Notes: generated by a model not told the origin, from the letters alone. 64,000 bases of DNA from an uncultured Eubacterium sp. (GCA_958446835.1 CAUCXT010000011.1:11501-75500), one strand, 5' to 3'. Shown: positions 16,032 through 26,044, counted from the first letter of the stretch. Numbers and translations: made by a program.

Positions 16032-17387
16032 TTACTGAACCAATGTAGGTAATGGGAATATCTTTCCGCTCAGCAATAAATACACTGCCAAAAATGTAAG
16101 AACTATGTTAAACAACTGTCCGACAACATACAGTACAAGCGGCTTTCCACCCTGAAACTGCTCCTTGATTTCCCTGAAATTCGTGTCAAGTCCGATACTC
16201 GTGAACGCAAGCACGAACGCCCAGTTCTTATACTGGTCAAGCACCTTGTTGATTGCCGCAACGGAATCCTTTCCGACAGCAGGCAGGAAAACGAAGGAAG
16301 CGATAAGTGACGCTGCGAAGAAGCCAAGGATGAACTTAGGAAGTCTGTACCATATCTCAGCCGCAGTAACCTTGCTCTTCTCACCTGTAGGGTTAGTCTC
16401 CACTCTCGCTGTGAAGAAAATAGCAACGGCAAATGCGATAAATCCGATAAGGATATTCTGGATCGATTTTACAAGAACCGCAACTGTCTGTGCTGTCTCT
16501 CCAAGAGCTGTTCCTGCTACGGTAACGGCTCCTGTCGAATCAACCGTTCCTCCGATGAGTGCACCTCCCATAACCTCTCCAAGTCCTACTGCCTTAATGA
16601 TAATCGGCTCGAACACCATCATAAGTACTGTGAATATGATAGAAATTGATACCGACAATGACAAATCCGTTTTCTTTGCCTTTGAGGAGGCGCCAACAGC
16701 GATTGCAGCCGATGTACCACATACGGATGTCGCTGTCGCAAGTGTAATTACAAGAGGCTTATTGTCCATCTTGAGCACTCTCGTTCCGAAAAACCACATA
16801 AAGATAATTACAACCGGAGTCACAATCCATGCAATTCCAAGTCCGTACAGACCAAAATTTATGATATTGCTGAACAATACGGAAAAGCCCATTACCACAA
16901 GACCTGCTTTTATGTAATACTCCGTCTGCACGGCAGGCTTCAACCACTTAGGAACTCCGACCGTGTTCGATACAAGCAGTCCGACAATCAATGCCCAGAA
17001 TGCCCACTCAAGATATCTGTTGAGTGTGAACTCTGCCGAAATAAATCTTACAATCACCGCCAGCACGAACAGACCGATGTATGCCGGAATGTATGCCTTC
17101 ACCGACTGTCCTTTAAGCTTCACACCAACTGTAAACAGCACTCCCAGAACCAGAAATGTTCTCACCAGCTTAACCCAGAAAGCGCCATCCGCAAGCTGAA
17201 CCAATGGGCTTACACCGTTTCCCCATGTTGAAAACTTCGCCGCCGAAAAATCAAAAGCCCCTGTAAGCACTGCAACCGCAGCTATTGCAATCAGTACCAC
17301 TCCGATCCATACAGCAAGCCAGTCCTCCTTCTTCCACAGATCCGAGAACTTGCTCTTTTCCACTGTAACGATATCATTTGCACTCAT
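16032..17387 (-). CDS. YeiH-family putative sulfate/organosulfur exporter
   Basis: The 451-aa polytopic protein of the Cons_hypoth698/YeiH family has at least ten hydrophobic segments and the family stretches TSVCGTSAAIAVGA, GALIGGTVDSTGAV and FTSIGLDTNFREI. Relatives are annotated as sulfate exporters and are often under LysR control near cysteine genes, as here. The function of the family is not well established. GGAGGAG is located 6 nt before the ATG. The same-strand sulfur operon starts about 500 bp downstream. Confidence 0.85.
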   Translation of the reverse strand: MSANDIVTVEKSKFSDLWKKEDWLAVWIGVVLIAIAAVAVLTGAFDFSAAKFSTWGNGVSPLVQLADGAFWVKLVRTFLVLGVLFTVGVKLKGQSVKAYIPAYIGLFVLAVIVRFISAEFTLNRYLEWAFWALIVGLLVSNTVGVPKWLKPAVQTEYYIKAGLVVMGFSVLFSNIINFGLYGLGIAWIVTPVVIIFMWFFGTRVLKMDNKPLVITLATATSVCGTSAAIAVGASSKAKKTDLSLSVSISIIFTVLMMVFEPIIIKAVGLGEVMGGALIGGTVDSTGAVTVAGTALGETAQTVAVLVKSIQNILIGFIAFAVAIFFTARVETNPTGEKSKVTAAEIWYRLPKFILGFFAASLIASFVFLPAVGKDSVAAINKVLDQYKNWAFVLAFTSIGLDTNFREIKEQFQGGKPLVLYVVGQLFNIVLTFLAVYLLLSGKIFPLPTLVQ

Positions 17388-17508
17388 TCGTTTCTCCTCC
17401 TCATTTCATCAGGTTTTATTGGTTAGAATATTAGCACTTCTATTCCCTGATGAAAATTATGGGGATTTTATCGGTTGCGATAAGTTTTATCTATACACAA
17501 AAAAAGCT

Positions 17509-17560
17509 GGGACAGACCCCGTGTCCCAGCTTTGGGACGTGGGGTCTGTCCCCTGTCCCA
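17509..17560. repeat. REP-like GGGACAG hairpin, copy 1
   Basis: GGGACAGACCCC (17509-17520) pairs with GGGGTCTGTCCC (17541-17552). Inside, GTCCCA-N4-TGGGAC extends the stem. The unit is related to a second copy at 34842-34901, 17 kb away, sharing TGTCCCAG, GGGAC and GGGGTC blocks. It lies between the TetR gene end and the exporter gene start. A role as a terminator or as an interspersed non-coding repeat family is likely. Confidence 0.75.
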
Positions 17561-17564
17561 AGCT

Positions 17565-18086
17565 TTATCTTGCCAGTCTCATTGCCTCAAGCAGGTTCGC
17601 CATCTCCTCCGGTGTCTCCTTGTAGCCGTTCACAGCCCAGCTTATATAAAGATTGTAGAGCGCTCCCGCAAAGGCATGCAGGCAATATGCCTTCTTCTGC
17701 CCGTCACCGCGCTTCCACCATGTCTTCATAACATACTTGTCAACCTCAGAGAGGAAAATGTAGTTAAATCCTCTTTTCATCACCGATTCAAGAAATTCTC
17801 TCTGCTCATAAAAGTACTGAAAGCAATGAATTATATTCTTCTTATCGTAATAGTTTCCCTTGCCGAACTCATCGCCCATATCCAGCTTGTACTGCTTAAG
17901 CACATCCTTGAAGTGCTCTGAGAGAATGTCCTCCTTGCAGCTATAATTCCTATAGAAGGTCATTCTTGAAATTCCCGCCATCTGTGTGAGTTCTGATATA
18001 GTAATATCATCCATCGGTTTCTCGTCTAAAAGCGTAAGCAATGAATTTACAACATTCTGTTTTGTCGAATCCAGCATAATACTCAC
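17565..18086 (-). CDS. TetR/AcrR-family transcriptional regulator
   Basis: The 173-aa protein has an N-terminal TetR HTH (DITISELTQMAGISRMTFYRNYSCKE shortened: ELTQMAGISRMTFYRNY at about 31-48) and a C-terminal all-helical ligand domain of the TetR_C type seen in Firmicutes. The start is a GTG at 18086, with an ATG at 18077 as alternative. It follows tgt by 8 bp and so is probably co-transcribed. Its target could be the exporter gene 180 bp downstream, but there is no direct evidence. Confidence 0.85.
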   Translation of the reverse strand: MSIMLDSTKQNVVNSLLTLLDEKPMDDITISELTQMAGISRMTFYRNYSCKEDILSEHFKDVLKQYKLDMGDEFGKGNYYDKKNIIHCFQYFYEQREFLESVMKRGFNYIFLSEVDKYVMKTWWKRGDGQKKAYCLHAFAGALYNLYISWAVNGYKETPEEMANLLEAMRLAR

Positions 18087-18094
18087 CTATCCCC

Positions 18095-19240
18095 TTACAG
18101 ATAAATATTTCCGTCAAGCTCCTGAAGCCCATAAAGGGTCTGGCGCTTGAATTCTCCATATCTATGCTCCTCAATAGCCAATCTGATGTCCTCCATGAGG
18201 TGGTTGTAAAAATACAGATTGTGAAGAACGCACAGACGCATTCCAAGCATCTCCTTCGCCTTGAGAAGATGTCTTATATATGCCTTACTATAATTCCTAC
18301 ATGCAGGACAGCCGCAGCCCTCCTCGATAGGCTCATTGTCAAGCTCATACTGCGCATTGAAAAGATTAATCTTTCCTCTGTGGGTATATACATGTCCATG
18401 TCTTCCATTTCTTGAAGGATATACGCAGTCGAAGAAGTCAACGCCCCTGTCAACCGACTCAAGAATATTGGCAGGTGTTCCGACACCCATAAGATATGTC
18501 GGCTTATTCTTAGGAAGGTAGGGAGTGGTCTTCTCTATTATATTGTACATCTCCGCATGGCTCTCACCTACAGCAAGACCTCCAAGTGCATAACCGTCAA
18601 GATCAAGCTCCGATATAGTCTTTGCATGCTCTATTCTTATGTCCTCAAAGGTTCCACCCTGATTGATACCAAACAACATCTGGTGCTTATTGATTGTATC
18701 CTCCAGACCGTTAAGACGTGTCATCTCTGCCTTACAACGATGAAGCCATCTTGTAGTTCTATCAACTGAATTCTGCATATACTCTCTTGTGGCAGGATGT
18801 GGAGGGCACTCATCGAATGCCATCGCGATGGTGGAGGCAAGGTTCGACTGTATCTGCATGCTCTCCTCCGGCCCCATGAAAATCTTTCTTCCATCTATAT
18901 GAGAGTTAAAATATACACCCTCCTCCTTAATCTTGCGAAGGCTTGCGAGCGAGAATACCTGAAATCCGCCTGAATCCGTGAGTATCGGTCTGTCCCAGTT
19001 CATAAACTTGTGAAGTCCGCCCATCTGCTTTACAATCTTGTCTCCCGGTCTTACATGAAGATGGTAGGTGTTGGATAACTCCACCTGTGTACCAATCTCC
19101 TTAAGATCCGTTGTAGCAACAGCTCCCTTTATAGCTGCGGCAGTACCTACATTCATAAAAAGCGGTGTCTGTACTGTTCCGTGAACGGTATGGAAGGTTC
19201 CCCTCTTCGCCATTCCGTCTGTTGTCAATAATTCATACAT
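18095..19240 (-). CDS. tgt: tRNA-guanine(34) transglycosylase
   Basis: It exchanges guanine 34 for preQ1 in tRNAs with GUN anticodons, in queuosine synthesis. The 381-aa protein has the active-site TDSGGFQVFSLASL segment near residue 90, the second aspartate in GVDFFDCVYPSRNGRHG, and the zinc site CGCPACRNYSK...H near the C-terminus. Length and motifs are normal. No preQ1 synthesis genes are in the window. The TetR gene follows by 8 bp. Confidence 0.95.
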   Translation of the reverse strand: MYELLTTDGMAKRGTFHTVHGTVQTPLFMNVGTAAAIKGAVATTDLKEIGTQVELSNTYHLHVRPGDKIVKQMGGLHKFMNWDRPILTDSGGFQVFSLASLRKIKEEGVYFNSHIDGRKIFMGPEESMQIQSNLASTIAMAFDECPPHPATREYMQNSVDRTTRWLHRCKAEMTRLNGLEDTINKHQMLFGINQGGTFEDIRIEHAKTISELDLDGYALGGLAVGESHAEMYNIIEKTTPYLPKNKPTYLMGVGTPANILESVDRGVDFFDCVYPSRNGRHGHVYTHRGKINLFNAQYELDNEPIEEGCGCPACRNYSKAYIRHLLKAKEMLGMRLCVLHNLYFYNHLMEDIRLAIEEHRYGEFKRQTLYGLQELDGNIYL

Positions 19241-19300
19241 ACTCTAAAATTTCCTCCAAAAACTGATTTACTGCAATTTCATTCTGAATGATATAGTGTA

Positions 19301-20401
19301 CTATCTTTTATAAAAGTCCACAATTCTGTCCATTCTGCTCGTCATTCCCATGAACAACATATCTACAAGCGTTATCGCCGTCATAGCCTCGACAACGACA
19401 ACCGCCCTTGGAACGATCATCGGGTCATGTCTTCCATGTATGGAAATATCAATCTCCTCGCCAGACTTGTTGACAGTCTGCTGCCGGGCTGCAATTGACG
19501 GTGTCGGCTTGACTGCCGCCCGCAGAATAATATCTGAACCATCGCTCATGCCACCTAAGATTCCCCCGGCATGATTGGTCTGCTTTACAACATGTCCGTC
19601 CTTCATTCGAAACGCGTCATTGTTCTCAAGTCCTGTGCTGTCCGCAACCGCGAAGCCATCGCCAATCTCAACACCCTTTACGGCTCCGATTGACATAATT
19701 GCCTTGGCAAGGTTCGCATCAAGCTTATCGAAAACAGGTTCACCTATACCTGCCGGCATATTCTTTACCACACACTCTATGATTCCACCCATGGAATTAC
19801 ACTCTTCAAGCTTCCTGTCGGCGTATTCCTTTATCTTGAGCGCTACCCCGGCATCCGGCATTGCAAACGGGTTGTTGTCCCTCTCCTCAAGGTTAAATGC
19901 TTCTCTGTCCATCGCTATGCCACCTATGGCACTCGCATAGGCGTACAGCTCAATACCCATCTGTCCTAAAATCTTCACGGCAACAGCTCCTGCCGCCACC
20001 CTTCCGATCGTCTCACGTCCTGATGAACGCCCTCCGCCTCTGTAATCCCTGAAGCCGTACTTCTCATCAAAGGTGTAATCCGCATGTCCCGGTCTGTAAT
20101 ACCCTGCAATCTCCGAGTAATCCGCCGAACGCTGCGACTCATTCCGGACTATAAGTGAAATAGGAGTTCCCGTTGTCCTTCCCTCGAACACACCTGAAAG
20201 TATCTCGACACTGTCACTCTCCTTGCGCTGTGTGACGTACTTTGACTGACCGGGTTTTCTTCTGTCAAGGAATACCTGTATGTCATCCTCACATAGCTCA
20301 AGCCCTGCGGGACATCCGTCAATCACAACACCTAATGCCTTACCGTGGGATTCACCCCAAGTGCTTATTCTGAATATATTACCAAATGTTGAACCAGACA
20401 T
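19301..20401 (-). CDS. aroC: Chorismate synthase
   Basis: It converts 5-enolpyruvylshikimate-3-phosphate to chorismate with reduced FMN. From the ATG at 20401 it has 366 residues and begins MSGSTFGNIFRISTWGESHG, the family start. It contains the three signatures GESHGKALGVVIDGCPAG, YRPGHADYTFDEKYG and RGGGRSSGRETIGRVAAGAV. A further in-frame ATG 57 bp upstream lacks conserved sequence, whereas GGAG lies 5 nt before 20401. It stands alone, downstream of tgt in map order but with its own promoter region. Confidence 0.95.
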   Translation of the reverse strand: MSGSTFGNIFRISTWGESHGKALGVVIDGCPAGLELCEDDIQVFLDRRKPGQSKYVTQRKESDSVEILSGVFEGRTTGTPISLIVRNESQRSADYSEIAGYYRPGHADYTFDEKYGFRDYRGGGRSSGRETIGRVAAGAVAVKILGQMGIELYAYASAIGGIAMDREAFNLEERDNNPFAMPDAGVALKIKEYADRKLEECNSMGGIIECVVKNMPAGIGEPVFDKLDANLAKAIMSIGAVKGVEIGDGFAVADSTGLENNDAFRMKDGHVVKQTNHAGGILGGMSDGSDIILRAAVKPTPSIAARQQTVNKSGEEIDISIHGRHDPMIVPRAVVVVEAMTAITLVDMLFMGMTSRMDRIVDFYKR

Positions 20402-20488
20402 AATATCTCCATTCCACTCATATATTTTTACTTGTATAATTTTATCATAACATCCCATTAAATCAAGAGAAACTTATATGAGCTTTTC

Positions 20489-21682
20489 CTACTCCTCTAT
20501 CGTGATTATATCCTGCAAAATATACTTAAATGTAGGTGCTGAGCAATTATCATTCTCCCTGTATCCACCAGACAAATCATATATATCATCCGGGTCATCC
20601 ACATTGATTCCGATATAGTTTCCCTTAAAAACCTGTATTTTTCCTTTTTTAAAATCCTCTATAACCTCCTCTATCTTCTCTCCGGTGCCTTTAGCGGCAA
20701 CAACCTCATTTATTTTAAGCATCTCTACCCAGTTCTGGTCAAATCCTGCTCCGATATCATTTCCGACTACATGTCCCTTCACCGTTTTTTCTATGGATTT
20801 ACCACTAAGTACAGCAGCCACAGCGCCTGTCACATAAGGCTTCCAGTTGATTTTACACCCGGTTATATAGGTTGTAGGTGCAATGTCGGACATGCTCTCG
20901 TTGTAGCTTATCAGATATACCGGAACAGATACATCTGTCTCCTCACACGCAATGGCAGGCCCGGCGGTATCGGAATGCTGTGATATAATAACACAGCCCT
21001 CATCAATAAGTTCTCTTGCATATTTCTTTTCGAGCAGATAATCGTTCCATTTATATGTATACTTAACCGTCATTACGGCATCCTCTACCACAGAACGCAC
21101 TCCCAGCAGAAATGCTGTGTATCCCGATATAACCTCAGCATAAGGATATGCACCTATATATCCGATTCTCGCCTGCTCAGCTGTAATAACCCCTGAATCA
21201 ATCAACTCCTTGAGCTTCATACCAGCTGCAACCCCCGACGCATACCTTCCCTCGTATATCGCACCCATGAAGGTGTGGTAATTCTCAAGATAAGGCTCCT
21301 CATTGGCATTGCTGCAGGTTGCCATACAAAATTCAATATCCGGATACTGTTTCGCAAATTTTTTTGTGGTAATGCCATAATTGTAGCTTGTAGAAAAAAT
21401 AATGTCACAACCTGCATCAACCAGTCTCTGAAGATATTCACCCTCAGTGCCCTCGGCTACATTGTACATCGCCATTATCTCCACCCTGTCCGGATACAGC
21501 TTTTCAAGCTCCTGCTGTGCATCGATGAAATTGCCGGTGTAGCCCGTGCTCGCATCGCCCACGTAGATGAATCCGACCTTGACCGTTGTGTCGGCATCAT
21601 TTCTGAAAAAGCTTGTCGACACAAGCACAAGTGCTATTGCCGCAGCACATGTAAGGAAAGTTATAATATATGTCTTTTTCAT
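20489..21682 (-). CDS. BMP-family substrate-binding protein
   Basis: The 397-aa protein has an N-terminal signal/anchor helix (TYIITFLTCAAAIALVLVSTSFF) without a lipobox cysteine. Its periplasmic-binding domain is of the Bmp/Med type: VGFIYVGDASTGYTG, IIFSTSYNYGI, IGYIGAYPYAEVISGY. Family members bind nucleosides for ABC import or signalling. The ATG overlaps the stop of the HD-GYP segment (ATGA) and no ABC permease follows. It may therefore serve as a ligand receptor for the broken sensor rather than for a transporter (inference). Confidence 0.85.
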   Translation of the reverse strand: MKKTYIITFLTCAAAIALVLVSTSFFRNDADTTVKVGFIYVGDASTGYTGNFIDAQQELEKLYPDRVEIMAMYNVAEGTEGEYLQRLVDAGCDIIFSTSYNYGITTKKFAKQYPDIEFCMATCSNANEEPYLENYHTFMGAIYEGRYASGVAAGMKLKELIDSGVITAEQARIGYIGAYPYAEVISGYTAFLLGVRSVVEDAVMTVKYTYKWNDYLLEKKYARELIDEGCVIISQHSDTAGPAIACEETDVSVPVYLISYNESMSDIAPTTYITGCKINWKPYVTGAVAAVLSGKSIEKTVKGHVVGNDIGAGFDQNWVEMLKINEVVAAKGTGEKIEEVIEDFKKGKIQVFKGNYIGINVDDPDDIYDLSGGYRENDNCSAPTFKYILQDIITIEE

Positions 21683-22293
21683 GCCTTTTCCCCCTGTACT
21701 CCATTTTGTTTGTTTTCATACAGACTATATATGTCAATTTTTCCAGCCTCTATGAGTCTCAGCATAATATCCACAAGTTTAGGGTCAAACTGTGTTCCCC
21801 TTCCCTTTTTCAGTTCATTAAGCACATAGTCCATGTCAAGCTGCTTCCTGTAGACTCTGTTGGCGGTCATCGCATCGAAGGTATCGGCTATTCCGATAAT
21901 TCTCGCGTTTAACGGAATCTCCTCGCCCTTTAAACCGTGCACATACCCCTTGCCATCATATCTTTCGTGGTGGTAGAGTGCTCCCTCCTCAACATGTTCT
22001 ATCAATGTAAAGCTCTTAAGTATCTCCGCTCCCTTTACAACATGTGACTTCATAATGGCATATTCCTCATCTGTAAGTCTTTCCGGTTTGTTTAGTATTC
22101 TATCCGGAATACCTATCTTGCCAATATCATGAAGCAGAGCCGCTTTTCTCAACTGTTCCTTACTCTTTTCGTCATATCCCAGCTCTTCTGCTATAAGCAC
22201 CGAATACTCTGCCACACGCGCAGAGTGCTGGCTGGTATTCACATCCTTCGCATCCACCGTTTTTGCAATTGTAAGCACTGTTTCGTTTCCCAT
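21679..22293 (-). pseudogene. Broken sensor, segment 4: HD-GYP domain
   Basis: The C-terminal segment of a large sensor is now in a separate frame. It encodes an HD-GYP-type domain of about 200 residues: HDIGKIGIPDRILNKP, HHERYDGKGYVHGLKGEEIP and ADTFDAMTANRVYRK. HD-GYP domains hydrolyse cyclic di-GMP; the GYP triplet is GYV here. The join to segment 3 is near 22292, where restoring one A in the AAATGGG run gives LARTRLKMGNETVLTIAKTV. The start MGNETV has no ribosome site, so the segment is not a natural separate gene. It overlaps the BMP gene by ATGA. Confidence 0.75.
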
Positions 22294-23486
22294 TTCAAGC
22301 GAGTCCTTGCAAGCTCAAGCTCCTTCTTCTGCAGATTCAGTGCCTTCTGGAACTGGGTCCTGAAAATCAGCCATGTAAGATATGCAACAGCAATGGCAAA
22401 CACCACAACCATATAGAATATAAACCACCAGTGGTCATATATTTCCGCATCCTTTATCAAGGTATATGTGTTTTCCACAACCACATTTTTACCCTTGCTG
22501 TCTAAAACTGCAAGATGAAATGTATATGTTCCTATTGGAAGTCCGGTATACAGCACTCCCGACAGTTCACTCTGCAGCATCACGCATGGCTTCTCATCAT
22601 AGCCTTCAAGGTATACGCTGATATAAGGTGTATTGATTGAATAATTTATTATCTCCGGAAATATCTGGATCTTCTGCACACCGCTTCCGATATGAATGTC
22701 ATCACCATTCTCAATAATATATCTCACATCGTCAAGCTCTATTGCCTTCATCTGCATTCTGTAGGAACGTATCGATACCTCATAATTGTTAAGATTCATA
22801 CATACGACCCCTGTATCCGTCGAAAGATAAAGGTTATTATCATCGTCAATATAATTCCATGCATTCGGAGTAAGTGCCTCCATAAGTCCCGAATCGCTGC
22901 TAAGAAGCTTATACTCCAATGTTTTTCCGCTTAGAAGCTCTGTCTTGTCAACAATATATATACCGGCAGAGCTTAACACGAACAACACTCCATTATCCCC
23001 CTCAACGATATCATAGTTGTTGTAGTACGGAAAATTGTTAAGTATTCTGATACCATCGGTGTCCATATAACATATATTATTGCTTGTCACTATAAAGACG
23101 CCTGTCCCGGACTTGTCCTCAACCATTCTTAGAATTACCTCTGAGCTTAGTCCGTCATCTTTTCCGTAATTATCAATCACCCTTCCGTCCCTTATCACAT
23201 CTATGCCGTTTCCATCCGTCCCGGCAAAATACACACCGTCTTCCCTCTCAAGCACACACAGTACCTTAGAATTTGCCATTCCCTCGGAATATCCTATATT
23301 TTTCTGTACCCTTCCATTCTTTATAAGGGTAAGACCGGCGTCTCCTGCGGCGAGCATCGCTCCATCGGACAGTGCTGTAATTGTTCTGAATTTGTTTCCA
23401 CTCGTCCCATTGTCGCTGTCATATACATGTATTTCTCCATCTGCTGAAGCCATATATATATACCCTTGCCTGAAGTACATATCCAC
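22239..23486 (-). pseudogene. Broken sensor, segment 3: propeller end, Y_Y_Y domain, TM helix
   Basis: This segment has the last beta-propeller blades (GVYFAGTDGNGIDVI, DNNLYLSTDTGVVCMN). A Y_Y_Y-type Ig-like domain follows (YTGLPIGTYTFHLAVLDSKG), then a transmembrane helix (WWFIFYMVVVFAIAVAYLTWLIF) and a signalling helix. Such domains form the extracellular part of hybrid two-component systems. It joins segment 2 in the TA repeat at 23451-23461: one TA unit less gives GKGIYMASADGEIHVYD without interruption. Only a GTG with no clear ribosome site could start it alone. Confidence 0.7.
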
Positions 23487-24355
23487 AAGTTATCATGCTC
23501 ATCATTGTACACACACCTTATTCGCACACCGGTAAGCTTATCCGTCAGAGTATTATAAATATTTTTATCAGAATCACTATCAAATATTACAAGCCCGCTG
23601 TCCGTTCCGACATATATAAGCCCCGCTCTCTCGGCTGTGGAGTTGACAACCTCCTCTCCCATGTCACCGCCGTAATCGAATCTCTTGAAAATAGATTTGC
23701 ACATTCTCATAATTCCAAGCCTCGATGAGGTAAACCAGAGATTTCCCTGATAGTCGATGAGCATGTGATCTATTGAGCTGTTAAATGACGCTGCGCTTAT
23801 TATCTCATATTTTCCATCCGCACCAAAATATGCTATCCCATTGTCGGCACAGATGAACATTGTATTGTCTTCACTAAAGCAGAGCGATTTTATATTCTTT
23901 ATATCATCACATTCAACCTTCTTCTCGCAGACAAGCTCACCATTATCGGTAGAATATACCTGTATTTCATTTTCCGATGTTCCTACATAAAGCTTGCCGG
24001 CATAGTACCGGCAGCATGTATAACTGTCTGTGTCCTCGGGAAGGCGCATATTTATTATTCTTCCACTATTTAACAGATACAGCAATCCCTTGTCCGTGAC
24101 AACTGCAACATCACCATTGGAATCTGCATCGATACACCTTGCGTATGTTATGTCATGCACAGTGCTCTTTACAGACAGACCACCTGCAAGTGTAACGATG
24201 GACAATTCGCCCGTGGTTCCGACATAGTAATCACCATCCGTACTCTGGGTTATACAGCGCACAGAGTCGGCAGCCAGACCATCCTTTTGCGATATTACGT
24301 TTGTTAATGTATCATTTATTATTATGGAAATTCCATTATCGTTGGACCTATCCAC
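23321..24355 (-). pseudogene. Broken sensor, segment 2: Reg_prop beta-propeller
   Basis: The segment consists of repeated two-component-regulator propeller blades of about 40 residues, each with a LW/YVGT..G..I core: DYYVGTTGELSIV, KLYVGTSENEIQVY, NLWFTSSRLGIMRM, LIYVGTDSGLVIFD, NLWICTSGKGIYI. Its 5' end overlaps segment 1 by 34 bp. Adding one base at about 24340 yields a continuous LWIG-(T)-NDNGISIII blade. The 3' end runs out of frame after the TA repeat. An extracellular ligand-binding or scaffold role is known for the fold. Confidence 0.7.
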
Positions 24356-25278
24356 AGTCTTCCTTCCTCATCCTTATAAAGGCAGTTCACAGTCTTTACA
24401 GACTCATATCCGTCCATCCATTGGAATTCACTTCCATTGTACCTGTAAAGACCTCCGTAGGTTCCAAACCACAGCACACCGTCATTAGTCTGTGCAATAT
24501 CATTGGCACAGCCTCCGGGAATACCATTCTCTCTCCCATATATGGTCTGAAGATAATCATTATAATTCTCCGTCCTTGCACCGCCGTCCTGCGAAGCTCC
24601 TTCACCTGTATAGTCATCCGCACTGACACCGCCAGCAAAGACTTCACCTGCCAGCACACTGCTCATCAGAAACACTATCACAAGCCGCGATACATTTTTT
24701 TGACCGGAAGAAAATTTCTTTAAGCGATATTTCTCCTTATATATTCCATAATGCTTCACAGCAAGATACAGGGCAAGCACCGTTATGACCTTGTCAAGAA
24801 AATCAAGGTAAAACTGTCCCATGCAACAACTGAAAAAGTTGTTGAAGCCGATTTTTCTCATCGCCTCAATAACTCCATCACCCCATATATTCTGTGTATA
24901 TCCACCTGAAAACCTGAAATTGAGCGGAACCGAAATAAGGACTGAAAGAACAGTCACAAGAAAGCTCACTGAAAGCGCTCCGAAGAGGCTCTTAAGATAT
25001 CCTTTTTTTGCACAAAGACCCACAGATATTCCCACCATTGCACTCACAAGGGCATATATCATGCTGTCCCACGAATTGACAATCGAATATATTATATTTC
25101 CCGTCATGCCAACCATTGCACCACAGACAGGTCCTAAAACATACGCCGCAAGCACCGTTCCAAACGAGTCAAGCCACAGCGGGAGCTGTAATCCCAATGC
25201 AAGAAATTTTCCTGCACAGTTCACCGCCAGACATGCCGCCGCAAACAACATGATTGTATACCACCTTTTCACCTTCAT
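24322..25278 (-). pseudogene. Broken sensor, segment 1: ECF-S-like membrane domain and first blade
   Basis: The start is placed at 25278 (MKVKRWYT), with GGAGG 8 nt upstream; a longer in-frame start at 25347 lacks one. Residues about 5-200 form five or six membrane helices with LWLDSFGTVLAAYVLGPVCGAMVG shortened to DSFGTVLAAYVLGPVCG, the pattern of vitamin-transporter S components. A linker with another hydrophobic stretch, which may be a second signal, leads to the first propeller blade (GVLWFGTYGGLYRYNG). The frame is lost at LWIG, giving the tail PTIMEFP and a premature stop. Confidence 0.7.
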
Positions 25279-25423
25279 CCTTCGTTCCTCCGCGTCATGT
25301 AATCTTTTTAACTTTACCGTACTAAAATCAATTATATAATACTCCAAAATATCTCATTTGTGAACCACCCAAATGGCTAAGATTTAACTATAAATTACAA
25401 CACTGTTTTAGAACTATTTATAT

Positions 25424-25463
25424 AAAAAAATATGCCGCATTGTAGCAACCCAATACGGCATAT
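25424..25463 (-). terminator. Rho-independent terminator after DUF6465 gene
   Basis: On the minus strand ATATGCCG-TATTG pairs with CAATG-CGGCATAT, with one mismatch and a short loop, and is followed by seven T. It ends the gene at 25514-26044. Confidence 0.9.
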
Positions 25464-25513
25464 TAAAACATCTGTATCACAATTGTCAAATTACAAATAT
25501 GTAAGAATATGTG

Positions 25514-26044
25514 TTACATCCAAACCTTGCCCGTAACCTTACCATTGATTACATAATATGCTGTGTAATCCTCAGGCTTAATATATACATCAAGTGACTT
25601 GATGCTTGAAAGTCTGTGTCCGGCAGCAACCCACTCGTTCTTAATCTTATCGACAATCTCATCAACCTTGCGCTGTGTTCCGTTGAACTCTACCACTACA
25701 TTGACGCCTGTTGCCTCAGTCTTAGCTGCCGCATTCTTAACTTCCTTAGCCTTTTTCTCAGCCTTAGGAGCTTCCTTAGCTGCAACTGCAGTCTTCTTAG
25801 GTCTTCCAACCTTCTTTACAGGCTTTACCTCTTCTGCCTTAGCTTCTGTCTTATCAGCCTCTTTAACCTCTGCTACAGGTTCTGCTGCCGGTGCATCAGT
25901 CTTAACCTCTGCTTCCTTAGCTTCAACAGTCTGTGACTCCTCTGCCATAACCTCTGTTGCTGCCTCTGCTGCCTTAACCTCTACTGTCTTTGTCTGGGCT
26001 TCCTTTGCCTTTGCTGCCTTCTTAGCTGCTCTTGCGTTTGCCAT
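25514..26044 (-). CDS. DUF6465-family protein with AT-hook and Ala/Lys/Glu-rich tail
   Basis: The 176-aa protein begins MANARAAKKAAKAK, chosen because GGAGG is 7 nt upstream of 26044. Residues 1-110 are low-complexity A/K/E/V, with an AT-hook-like KKVGRPKK at about 77-84. Residues 112-176 form a compact domain (VNVVVEFNGTQRKVDEIVDKIKNEW shortened: VVVEFNGTQRKVDEIVDKI) typical of DUF6465. The tail resembles histone H1-like bacterial proteins, so a nucleoid-associated role is plausible. The function is not established. Monocistronic with a strong terminator. Confidence 0.8.
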   Translation of the reverse strand: MANARAAKKAAKAKEAQTKTVEVKAAEAATEVMAEESQTVEAKEAEVKTDAPAAEPVAEVKEADKTEAKAEEVKPVKKVGRPKKTAVAAKEAPKAEKKAKEVKNAAAKTEATGVNVVVEFNGTQRKVDEIVDKIKNEWVAAGHRLSSIKSLDVYIKPEDYTAYYVINGKVTGKVWM

